Positions 44,385 through 50,225 of a DNA stretch of 50,225 bases are shown here, one piece after another. The first letter of the stretch is position 1, and each line of letters opens with the position of its first letter. Below the pieces are notes generated by a model that was not told the origin of the DNA, made no database searches, and saw only the letters and a list, made by a program, of their open reading frames with translations. The position numbers and the translations under genes were made by a program. Origin of the DNA: an uncultured Mucilaginibacter sp. (GTDB lineage Bacteria > Bacteroidota > Bacteroidia > Sphingobacteriales > Sphingobacteriaceae); assembly GCA_903863845.1 (NCBI GenBank), contig CAIPDP010000012.1, forward strand, positions 1 through 50,225. Direction: 5' to 3'.

Positions 44385-45112
44385 AACAGTACACGGGAAA
44401 TAACCAGGTCGGCAAATAAAATCATGATACAACTGTATACTACGCCACGGGTAGCTGCCTGGCCGACTTCGAGGGCACCACCTGCGGTATAAAAGCCCTG
44501 GTAGGCACAAATTGAATTGATCAGAAAGCCAAACACGATCGATTTGACCGCACAAACCGTTACGATCAGCGGGTTAAATCCATCGGTAAGACCTGATAAG
44601 TAATCGGCTGTGGAAACTTCTTTAGACGCCGCACAGGCAAGGTAACCACCACTCAGTCCTAATATGACGGATACCACCACCAGTACCGGGATCATTGTTA
44701 TTCCTGATATGATCTTGGGCGCGATTAGGAAGCCGGGTGCATTGACACCCATGATCTCGAGCGCATCAATCTGTTCGGTGACGCGCATAGTACCTATTTG
44801 TGATGCAATACTTGATCCGATCCTCCCTGCCAGCACCAACGCACAGATAGTTGGGCTGAACTCGAGAATGGTTGAATCCCGGGTAATGCCGCCAACGACT
44901 GTTTTTGGAATGAAATCGCTTACTAACTGAAAGGCAGTTTGTATGGTGGCAACAGCACCGATGAATAATGATATGATGACGATGATGCCTAATGACCCTA
45001 TACCTTCGGAAACCATTTCGCGCATCACCTCGGCCCAATAAACGCTGAATTTCTCAGGTTTTCTGAAACTTAATCGTAATAAAAGCAGGTATCGTCCTAA
45101 ACTATGAAACAT
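44381..45112 (-). CDS. mlaE: ABC transporter permease (MlaE-like)
   Basis: A 243-residue membrane permease of the MlaE/DUF140 family. The hallmark blocks VGGITRDSTILEFSPTICAL, LVLAGRIGSSIASQIGTMRV and EQIDALEIMGVNAPGFLIAP are conserved, with about five membrane helices. Partner of the overlapping mlaF. No MlaD (MCE) gene follows in this window; instead repeats and the methyltransferase. Confidence 0.94.
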   Translation of the reverse strand: MFHSLGRYLLLLRLSFRKPEKFSVYWAEVMREMVSEGIGSLGIIVIISLFIGAVATIQTAFQLVSDFIPKTVVGGITRDSTILEFSPTICALVLAGRIGSSIASQIGTMRVTEQIDALEIMGVNAPGFLIAPKIISGITMIPVLVVVSVILGLSGGYLACAASKEVSTADYLSGLTDGFNPLIVTVCAVKSIVFGFLINSICAYQGFYTAGGALEVGQAATRGVVYSCIMILFADLVISRVLL

Positions 45113-45270
45113 TCAATGTGCGTAATAGGGCTAAAAATACTGTTTTTGCCGTTACTTTTTTCAGACCGGCTGATCAAAAATAAATAGTGCAGTAGCATTG
45201 TCCCTTTAAATAACGTAATTGCAGGAAATGTTTTATCTCATTATTTAAACCTGCCTTTAATCTGCAAACT

Positions 45271-45837
45271 ATGAAATATTTACTTTTACCACTTTTTTTC
45301 TTGTGCTTTAGCCTTGTTGCTTCGTCTCAATCCCGAAATAACTTGTCTGTTGTTTACGGTGTGAATGCAAATCTTGTAGATATACACGGAGCAATCGGTG
45401 ATTTTGGCTACATTGCCGAGGATGGTAAATCGATCGGTATTAATTATACCCGTATTTTCACTCATGTCTTTTCGTTTGAGACCGGCTTGGTTTATTCCAC
45501 CAATAATATCAGGTTATCAACAATTCAGGGTCCGCGGGGTGATATCTATTATGATGGAGTAGTTAAAATGATTTCGGTGCCGCTTTATGCCCGGTTTACC
45601 TTTTTCAAGTATTTGTTTGCTCAGGGTGGGTTTATATTAGACCACCAAACCAACTATGCACAATATGGCGTAGTTAATGACCAGTCGGGGATAGGGTTTG
45701 AAATGGGATTTGGCGGTAAATGCAATTTCGGACCAATATCAATTTTTATCAACCCATACTTTTGCAGGCACGCACTTAATGGTCGAAATAATTTAATTGA
45801 AGCGGGGGCCAAAACCGGGATTGGCTACAATTTTTAG
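45271..45837 (+). CDS. outer-membrane beta-barrel protein (porin-like family)
   Basis: A 188-residue protein with a signal peptide (KYLLLPLFFLCFSLVASSQ). Repeating aromatic strands (SIGINYTRIFTHVFSFETGL; VKMISVPLYARFTFFKYLF) ending in GAKTGIGYNF are typical of the eight-stranded barrels common in Bacteroidota (outer membrane protein beta-barrel domain). Function unknown. Confidence 0.8.
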   Translation: MKYLLLPLFFLCFSLVASSQSRNNLSVVYGVNANLVDIHGAIGDFGYIAEDGKSIGINYTRIFTHVFSFETGLVYSTNNIRLSTIQGPRGDIYYDGVVKMISVPLYARFTFFKYLFAQGGFILDHQTNYAQYGVVNDQSGIGFEMGFGGKCNFGPISIFINPYFCRHALNGRNNLIEAGAKTGIGYNF

Positions 45838-45876
45838 AAAAAAAATACCGGACTTGTTCAATCCAGTATTTTTTTA
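45837..45876. terminator. bidirectional Rho-independent-like terminator
   Basis: A-run plus ATACCGGA, loop CTTGTTCAA, TCCAGTAT and a T-run form a stem with one mismatch and poly-A/poly-T flanks. It follows the plus-strand barrel gene and would also serve minus-strand transcription from the right. Confidence 0.7.
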
Positions 45877-45977
45877 CCCCTTACGATCACTACAGCGATG
45901 ATCAAGATGATCGGCGTAAGGGTAATTACAGTTCCTACAATTGCCATCGGGTCCATGCTGCTCAGTTTTAGTTTCAT
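45858..45977 (-). CDS. possible small membrane peptide
   Basis: A 39-residue frame starting MKLKLSSMDPMAIVG, with one strongly hydrophobic segment (IVGTVITLTPIILIIAVVIV) and a basic tail (RGKKILD). It stops inside the terminator stem. The hydrophobic helix with a positive end resembles real one-helix peptides, but composition alone cannot prove it; an upstream start at 46061 would give 67 residues. Confidence 0.35.
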   Translation of the reverse strand: MKLKLSSMDPMAIVGTVITLTPIILIIAVVIVRGKKILD

Positions 45978-46217
45978 TAATGTTGCAGCAATAAGCGTAC
46001 CTTTTTTTAAAAGCTTATAAAACAGCCCATAATCGCAATTATCGAAAGTGTTTGCGGCCACAAACGGGATTTGATGGGGATTATGTTCTACGTATAGCCA
46101 TTTTCGGGGAAGCCTTTGTCCTGAAATTCAATTCAAAATTTTATCTGTTGGTGCAACCATTCACCGTCAAATTACCCTGTTTTACCGAGAAATAGTTTAG
46201 TCTTCCCCAAATCCTTG

Positions 46218-46247
46218 TTGGCGGTATTTAAATAGCCATTAGATTTG
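46218..46247 (+). promoter_or_regulatory. promoter of the SDR gene
   Basis: TTG (46218-46220), a 19-bp spacer and TAGATTTG (46240-46247) match the Bacteroidota -33/-7 pattern well. The ATG at 46271 is 23 bp downstream. Confidence 0.6.
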
Positions 46248-46270
46248 TATTGTTAAAACACCAATTGTAA

Positions 46271-46975
46271 ATGAAAAATGTATTGATCACAGCTGCTACC
46301 AAGGGAATAGGCCGGGCAATCGCCACAGCATTTGCAAGAGAGGGAGTAAATCTGGCGATATGCTCGAGGAGCGCTGCTGAACTTCAAAACTTCAGCCAGG
46401 AGCTACTCGCGATATATCCTGCTATAAAAGTTGTGGTACAGGCGATCGATGGTAGTGATAAAACACAATTGTTGGATTTTGCAAAAAATGCTGAAAATGA
46501 ACTTGGTTTTATTGATACAGTTGTCAACAACCTGGGCATGTTCGATATGGTTAGTATCCTTGATGAAACAGATGATGCCTTTAACAAACAATGGCAAACT
46601 AACCTAATGCCTGCCTATCAGCTCTACAAGCATTTTGGAAAAAAAATGCAGCAGGAGCGACAGGGACACTTTTTTAATATTTGCTCTGTAGCTGCACTTG
46701 AACCGATCGCCGCAGCAGGCACTTATAGCATTACGAAGATAGCCTTGCTTGGTCTTACCAGGGTGATGAAGCTTGAAATGCAGGCCTACGACGTGAAAGT
46801 TACAGCGGTAATACCCGGCTCAACGCTTACCAATTCATGGGAAGGTACGACGATCAGTCCCGATAAGTTTGTTTTGCCGGAAGATGTAGCCTCGGCAGTT
46901 TTAAATATCAGAAAGATGAGTGTTGGCGCTAACGTCGACGAAATAATTATAAGGCCCGTTGGTGGACAGGTTTAG
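46271..46975 (+). CDS. short-chain dehydrogenase/reductase
   Basis: A 234-residue classical SDR. Cofactor motif ITAATKGIGRAIA (TGxxxGxG-type, with Ala replacing the first Gly), NNLGMF in the NNAG position, catalytic Ser in FFNICSVAALEP and YSITK as YxxxK. Length is typical. Substrate unknown; it resembles 3-oxoacyl-ACP reductase-like members. Monocistronic with its own promoter. Confidence 0.92.
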   Translation: MKNVLITAATKGIGRAIATAFAREGVNLAICSRSAAELQNFSQELLAIYPAIKVVVQAIDGSDKTQLLDFAKNAENELGFIDTVVNNLGMFDMVSILDETDDAFNKQWQTNLMPAYQLYKHFGKKMQQERQGHFFNICSVAALEPIAAAGTYSITKIALLGLTRVMKLEMQAYDVKVTAVIPGSTLTNSWEGTTISPDKFVLPEDVASAVLNIRKMSVGANVDEIIIRPVGGQV

Positions 46976-46983
46976 TAGAGGGG

Positions 46984-47165
46984 TGATTGGTTAACCGGGT
47001 ATCAGTTAATTAGTGATTAGTTAACTTGTGATCAGGTAATTACAAAACAGATATCTAATAGGCATTAAATTATAAATACAAACTCACCAGTTAACTGATT
47101 AACAAGTCACTAATTAACAAATCACTAATCACAAGTTAACTAACGAACAGATCACTAATAAACAA
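46984..47165. repeat. GTTAATTAGTGATT-type repeats in inverted orientation
   Basis: Copies of GGTTAA...AGTTAATTAGTGATTAGTTAAC (46984-47040) on the plus strand and CACTAATTAACAAATCACTAATC type (47090-47165) in the opposite sense flank a short unique stretch. This is the same family as the tandem array at 43381. The SDR-pspC gap is made almost wholly of these. Confidence 0.75.
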
Positions 47166-47176
47166 ATAATAAAATA

Positions 47177-47794
47177 ATGGAAAAGCGATTATATAGAAAC
47201 GAATACCGGAAGAAACTGGCCGGTGTTTGCGCAGGCCTCTCGGAATACATGGGTATCGATGTGGCATTTGTCCGCCTGTTTTTTGTGCTGGCATGTATAC
47301 TGCATGGTGGCGGCTTATTGATCTACATAGTATTGTGGATCGCGCTGCCAAAAAAGCCCTTCCCTTTTATAGATCCAACAGTTGATTATACTGTTCCGCC
47401 CGGGGCACCAGGTGACGCAGCATCGGCTAACACGGGTTCTATGAACTTTGGTAGTCCGGCATATCAAGCTGGCCAGTTCGGGACTTCTGCTGGGTTCGAT
47501 CAAAATTTCGGAACTAAACCAGGCGGTGCTTCGCTTACAGCAATCATCATTGGCGTAGTGCTCATCCTCATAGGCGGTTCGATCTTATTGAATAACCTCA
47601 ATATCATTCCTGATTGGGATATCCAACACCTTTGGCCTTTAATCCCGATCACTGTGGGCCTTATCCTGATGCTTTCGGGTAATGGTAAAAAGAATATACC
47701 AGAGGCTCAATGGCAGCAAACTGCCAGTGCTAAATCGGATGAACCGGCTCCCGAGGCTACCCAGGCCGGGGATAATGAAGAACCTAAGGCTTAA
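47177..47794 (+). CDS. PspC domain membrane protein
   Basis: A 205-residue protein. Residues 1-62 form a PspC domain (RLYRNEYRKKLAGVCAGLSE, MGIDVAFVRLFFVLACILHG), followed by a Gly/Ala/Pro-rich linker and a C-terminal pair of membrane helices (AIIIGVVLILIGGSILL; LWPLIPITVGLILML) like those of LiaF-type proteins. PspC proteins respond to envelope stress in other bacteria. It starts 23 bp before the LiaF-like gene, so they are co-transcribed. Confidence 0.88.
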   Translation: MEKRLYRNEYRKKLAGVCAGLSEYMGIDVAFVRLFFVLACILHGGGLLIYIVLWIALPKKPFPFIDPTVDYTVPPGAPGDAASANTGSMNFGSPAYQAGQFGTSAGFDQNFGTKPGGASLTAIIIGVVLILIGGSILLNNLNIIPDWDIQHLWPLIPITVGLILMLSGNGKKNIPEAQWQQTASAKSDEPAPEATQAGDNEEPKA

Positions 47795-47816
47795 ATTGTT
47801 ATAAAAAAGAAAGATC

Positions 47817-48788
47817 ATGAAAAACGATAAATTGGTACCAGGCATGATCCTGGTGATCATTGGAGCCATATTTCTGCTCTATAATTTTGGCTACCTCGAC
47901 TTCCATTGGGAAAACTTTGCTACACTCTGGCCACTGTTCATTGTGATGGTAGGAGTAAACCTTTTATTAGCGCACAATCATTCGGCATGGTCCTCTATCC
48001 TCAAAATATCAGTAGTCGTAGGTGGTTTTGCAATTATCCTGTTCGGTAATTTCGATGGGCATGTGCGCTGGTGGCCGCATTCAAACTACAGTTTCAATTC
48101 AGATTCCGACGATGATGATGATGACAGTGGCAATAATCATGCAAAAATCACAAATGTTTCGGGCAAAGGTGAGTTTAATGAGCCATTTAAAGCAAGTGTA
48201 AAAATTGCAAGGATCAATATTAGCGGTGGTGCGGCAACTTACAGGCTTTCAGATACCACTAACCAGCTTTTTAAAGCTGATACCCGCGATTTCAAGGGTC
48301 AGTATGAGTTTCTTACCCGTCAGGAAGATTCAGTTTATGTAATGGATTTCAAGATGAAAAACAATCATATCGGCGGCTGGGGTAATAATAATAACTCAAA
48401 TAGTGTGTATATGAGTCTGAACACCCGCCCTGAATGGGAAATGACCATTAACGCTGGGGCCACAGACCTCAATTTCGATCTGTCTAAATACAAAATCCGT
48501 TCTGTAGATCTGAATGGTGGAGCAGGTAGCTTTGTTTTGAAGACAGGCGAACCACTGGCAACAACTAATATCGAGATATCTGCCGGGGCAGCCGATGTGA
48601 CAGTGAACATTCCGAAAGACGCCGCCTGCCAGATCGAGTCTGATACCGGTTTGTCATCAAATACTTTTGATGGTTTTACCAAAGGCGACGATGGACATTA
48701 CGAAACTTCAGGTTTCGACGCGGCAAAGAACAAACTGTATATCCATATCAGCGGAGCTGTTTCTGATTTTAAAGTACACAAGTATTGA
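47817..48788 (+). CDS. LiaF-like / DUF5668 membrane protein with toast-rack C-terminus
   Basis: A 323-residue protein: N-terminal membrane segments (MILVIIGAIFLLYNFGYLD; NFATLWPLFIVMVGVNLLLA), an acidic linker (SDSDDDDDDSGNNH), and a beta-solenoid domain with repeated rungs (ARINISGGAATYRL, MTINAGATDLNFDLSK, VDLNGGAGSFVLKTG, IEISAGAADVTVNIP) typical of LiaF/DUF2154 toast-rack proteins. With the adjacent pspC gene it may form an envelope-stress module. No LiaRS-like two-component pair is nearby. Confidence 0.88.
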   Translation: MKNDKLVPGMILVIIGAIFLLYNFGYLDFHWENFATLWPLFIVMVGVNLLLAHNHSAWSSILKISVVVGGFAIILFGNFDGHVRWWPHSNYSFNSDSDDDDDDSGNNHAKITNVSGKGEFNEPFKASVKIARINISGGAATYRLSDTTNQLFKADTRDFKGQYEFLTRQEDSVYVMDFKMKNNHIGGWGNNNNSNSVYMSLNTRPEWEMTINAGATDLNFDLSKYKIRSVDLNGGAGSFVLKTGEPLATTNIEISAGAADVTVNIPKDAACQIESDTGLSSNTFDGFTKGDDGHYETSGFDAAKNKLYIHISGAVSDFKVHKY

Positions 48789-48904
48789 TGTTTTGGTTGG
48801 AACGTTCTGTGTTCCGGATTTTAATATCGAATAATGAATATAGAATGTTTAATAACGATTGAATCGTTTGCATTTGGTATTCATTGTTCGATATTTACGC
48901 AATT

Positions 48905-49510
48905 ATGAGTGAATACTTCCTCGTTATTAATGGTAAGCCTGCCGGTCCGTTTAACATCGATCAGTTAAAAAACATGCGGCTAAAACCCGATGATTTTTTG
49001 AAAACCGCGGCAATGTCTGATTATAAAGAGGCGCATGAAATAGCCGAGTTGCGTTCCCTTTTTAATTTTCAACAAAGAATAACTACTCCCCAATATTTTG
49101 CCGGGCTCGATCAGCGGCTTACAGCTGCACTGCTTGATCTGCTCATCGTATCGGGCATTTATATTATACCAGCTTTTGTTGCTGTTATGCTGATCGACGA
49201 TCATGAGGTCCGCATGGCAATTGCATTAAGCCTTTTGGTATTGATACCGCTAACTAATTTTATCTATCATGTGGTGCGCGAAGGCTCCGCCAGGCAGGCC
49301 ACCTACGGCAAGCAAATACTCAGAATAAAAGTCAGTGATATTGAGGGCGGTCCGATAGGACTAAGTCAGGCATTTGGTCGGAATTTAGCCAAGATCATTG
49401 CTGTTTTAACGCTTGGCCTGGGTTTGTTACTTTCGTTTTTTAACAGGAAGCAACAATGCCTGCACGATATTATCGCCGGGACACTGGTGGTGAAAGAACG
49501 TTTGTTTTGA
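48905..49510 (+). CDS. GYF-like plus RDD family membrane protein
   Basis: A 201-residue protein. Residues 1-50 form a GYF_2 domain (YFLVINGKPAGPFNIDQLKN; DDFLKTAAMSDYKEAHEI). From about 60 on lies an RDD domain with the arginine-aspartate signature (DQRLTAALLDLLIV) and three helices, ending GTLVVKERLF. RDD proteins are often transporters or sodium/proton exchangers, but this is not settled for this architecture. Start at ATG 48905, since the upstream TTG at 48884 lies in a repeat. Confidence 0.88.
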   Translation: MSEYFLVINGKPAGPFNIDQLKNMRLKPDDFLKTAAMSDYKEAHEIAELRSLFNFQQRITTPQYFAGLDQRLTAALLDLLIVSGIYIIPAFVAVMLIDDHEVRMAIALSLLVLIPLTNFIYHVVREGSARQATYGKQILRIKVSDIEGGPIGLSQAFGRNLAKIIAVLTLGLGLLLSFFNRKQQCLHDIIAGTLVVKERLF

Positions 49511-49588
49511 TTTTGATTGAAACGTTGGAATGTTGTTCTGAGAGCAATTGGGACGTTGGCAGGTTGGACTGGCTTATCTTTTTTAAAT

Positions 49589-50050
49589 TTATTGTGCGGT
49601 CATTTCTTCAAAATATTCATACACCTCGTCGAACATTTCGCGGTCTTTACCTTTGATCCATCGTTGACGGATCACTACTTCAGAACCATATTCAGTTTCA
49701 TGTTTTAATTTAATGATGATACGGGACGAATTTCGACCTATCTCATGATCCAGATCTTTAACATAGCTCCATTCGATCACAATATTGCGGGTATAATCGA
49801 TAATGCCTTGTTCATTGAGTTCGAGGGCGATCTTGCCCTGTAACGCAGGTGTTAATCTTTTGATCAAAACAAAGCCTAACAATCCAAGAAAAACCAGGTC
49901 GGCAAATACGATGAGGCCGACTGCGAGGTTGTTGTGAACCAATAATGCATCGCGCAGGTTAAAATAGGTAATGCTAAAAAATACCAGCGGTAAAGCTATT
50001 CCCAACAGGGCAGAGGCAAGGCTATAGGGGTAGCGGAGTGGCGTGGGCAT
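49589..50050 (-). CDS. membrane protein with PH-like domain (STM3941-like)
   Basis: A 153-residue protein with two N-terminal membrane helices (ASALLGIALPLVFFSITYF; LAVGLIVFADLVFLGLLGFVL) and a C-terminal beta-rich domain (ALELNEQGIIDYTRNIVIEW, YVKDLDHEIGRNSSRIIIKL) like bacterial PH domains of the STM3941 type. Function unknown. Start at ATG 50050. Confidence 0.72.
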   Translation of the reverse strand: MPTPLRYPYSLASALLGIALPLVFFSITYFNLRDALLVHNNLAVGLIVFADLVFLGLLGFVLIKRLTPALQGKIALELNEQGIIDYTRNIVIEWSYVKDLDHEIGRNSSRIIIKLKHETEYGSEVVIRQRWIKGKDREMFDEVYEYFEEMTAQ

Positions 50051-50117
50051 GGTTAATTTGTTTTTTCGAAAATAGTTATTAAAAGTAAGCTTCCAATGAA
50101 TAACAAATTAGCGCATA

Positions 50118-50150
50118 AGATTTGCGAAGTTTTTAAAACTTCGCAAATCT
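50118..50150. repeat. 16-bp perfect hairpin
   Basis: Arms AGATTTGCGAAGTTTT and AAAACTTCGCAAATCT are exact complements around one T. It lies upstream of the PH-like gene and near dispersed CATTCCAACATTTCAACC-type repeats (50170-50200). It could be a palindromic repeat or, on its minus-strand reading, a terminator; the T-run is inside the stem. Confidence 0.75.
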
Positions 50151-50225
50151 GCTACCCAATAACTTTACAACATTCCAACATTTCAACCTTCCAACTCTAC
50201 ACCAAATCCTTAATTTTGTAAAAAA

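Noticed and set aside
44385-44555. N-terminal extension of the MlaF frame
   Set aside because: It is an out-of-frame reading of mlaE; the ATG at 44384 gives the normal MlaF N-terminus (MIETKDIVKTFGENEVLKG).

Overview
The window reads as chromosome of a Bacteroidota bacterium, most likely family Sphingobacteriaceae (Mucilaginibacter/Pedobacter-like). This is inferred from the protein families, from gene starts without strong Shine-Dalgarno sites, from several Bacteroidota-type -7 elements (TANNTTTG) and from many dispersed intergenic repeats. I saw no rRNA, tRNA, CRISPR array, transposase or prophage. About 46 genes are supported.

Layout. 1-1100: a GNAT acetyltransferase and QueD. 1173-8130 (minus): a compact exopolysaccharide locus with a membrane histidine kinase, a BcsB-like periplasmic protein, a GT2 synthase with an N-terminal MshEN-like domain, and a polytopic membrane protein. 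8131-8893 is non-coding, then acyl-ACP desaturase, YitT, an aldo/keto reductase and a serine hydrolase. 14.0-17.0 kb holds small envelope or unknown proteins (DUF4846, M15 peptidase, YcxB-like). 17158-21141 (minus) is a fused isobutyryl-CoA mutase (IcmF) carrying a foreign in-frame insert. 21.2-28.4 kb: a GhoS/DUF2622-like protein, a TIGR01212 radical SAM protein, then a tight plus-strand operon of acyltransferase, AXE1-type esterase, outer-membrane barrel and TPR protein. 28.4-32.6 kb: a solitary HigA antitoxin with a toxin remnant, SRPBCC, YkuK, an M13 metallopeptidase and a secreted unknown. 32.8-39.6 kb (minus): a complete histidine-utilisation operon, marR-hutH-hutU-hutI-ftcD. 39.6-45.1 kb: a secreted unknown, a Gfo/Idh oxidoreductase, a large lipoprotein, an rRNA methyltransferase and MlaF/MlaE. 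45.3-50.0 kb: an outer-membrane barrel, an SDR, and PspC, LiaF-like, GYF-RDD and PH-like membrane proteins.

Most unusual signal. The icmF gene contains about 615 bp of in-frame extra sequence (18374-18989, about residues 719-923). It encodes a DUF559/Vsr-like PD-(D/E)XK endonuclease domain flanked by palindromic repeats ending in GCCTCACC/GGTGAGGC. The insert sits in a loop of the mutase barrel, has no stop codon and contains no methionine, so the nuclease can only be made as an internal domain of the host enzyme unless a non-ATG start is used. A 45-bp relic with the same design lies earlier in the same gene (20569-20613), in the linker before the GTPase P-loop. This looks like a mobile palindromic element associated with a nuclease that tolerates, or specialises in, insertion inside protein-coding genes.

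How the genes work together. The hut operon converts histidine to glutamate through formiminoglutamate and tetrahydrofolate; its MarR regulator probably binds an inverted repeat inside its own promoter. The exopolysaccharide locus pairs a sensor kinase with a cellulose-synthase-like core. The 22.9-28.4 kb operon pairs an O-acyltransferase with a deacetylase-type esterase.
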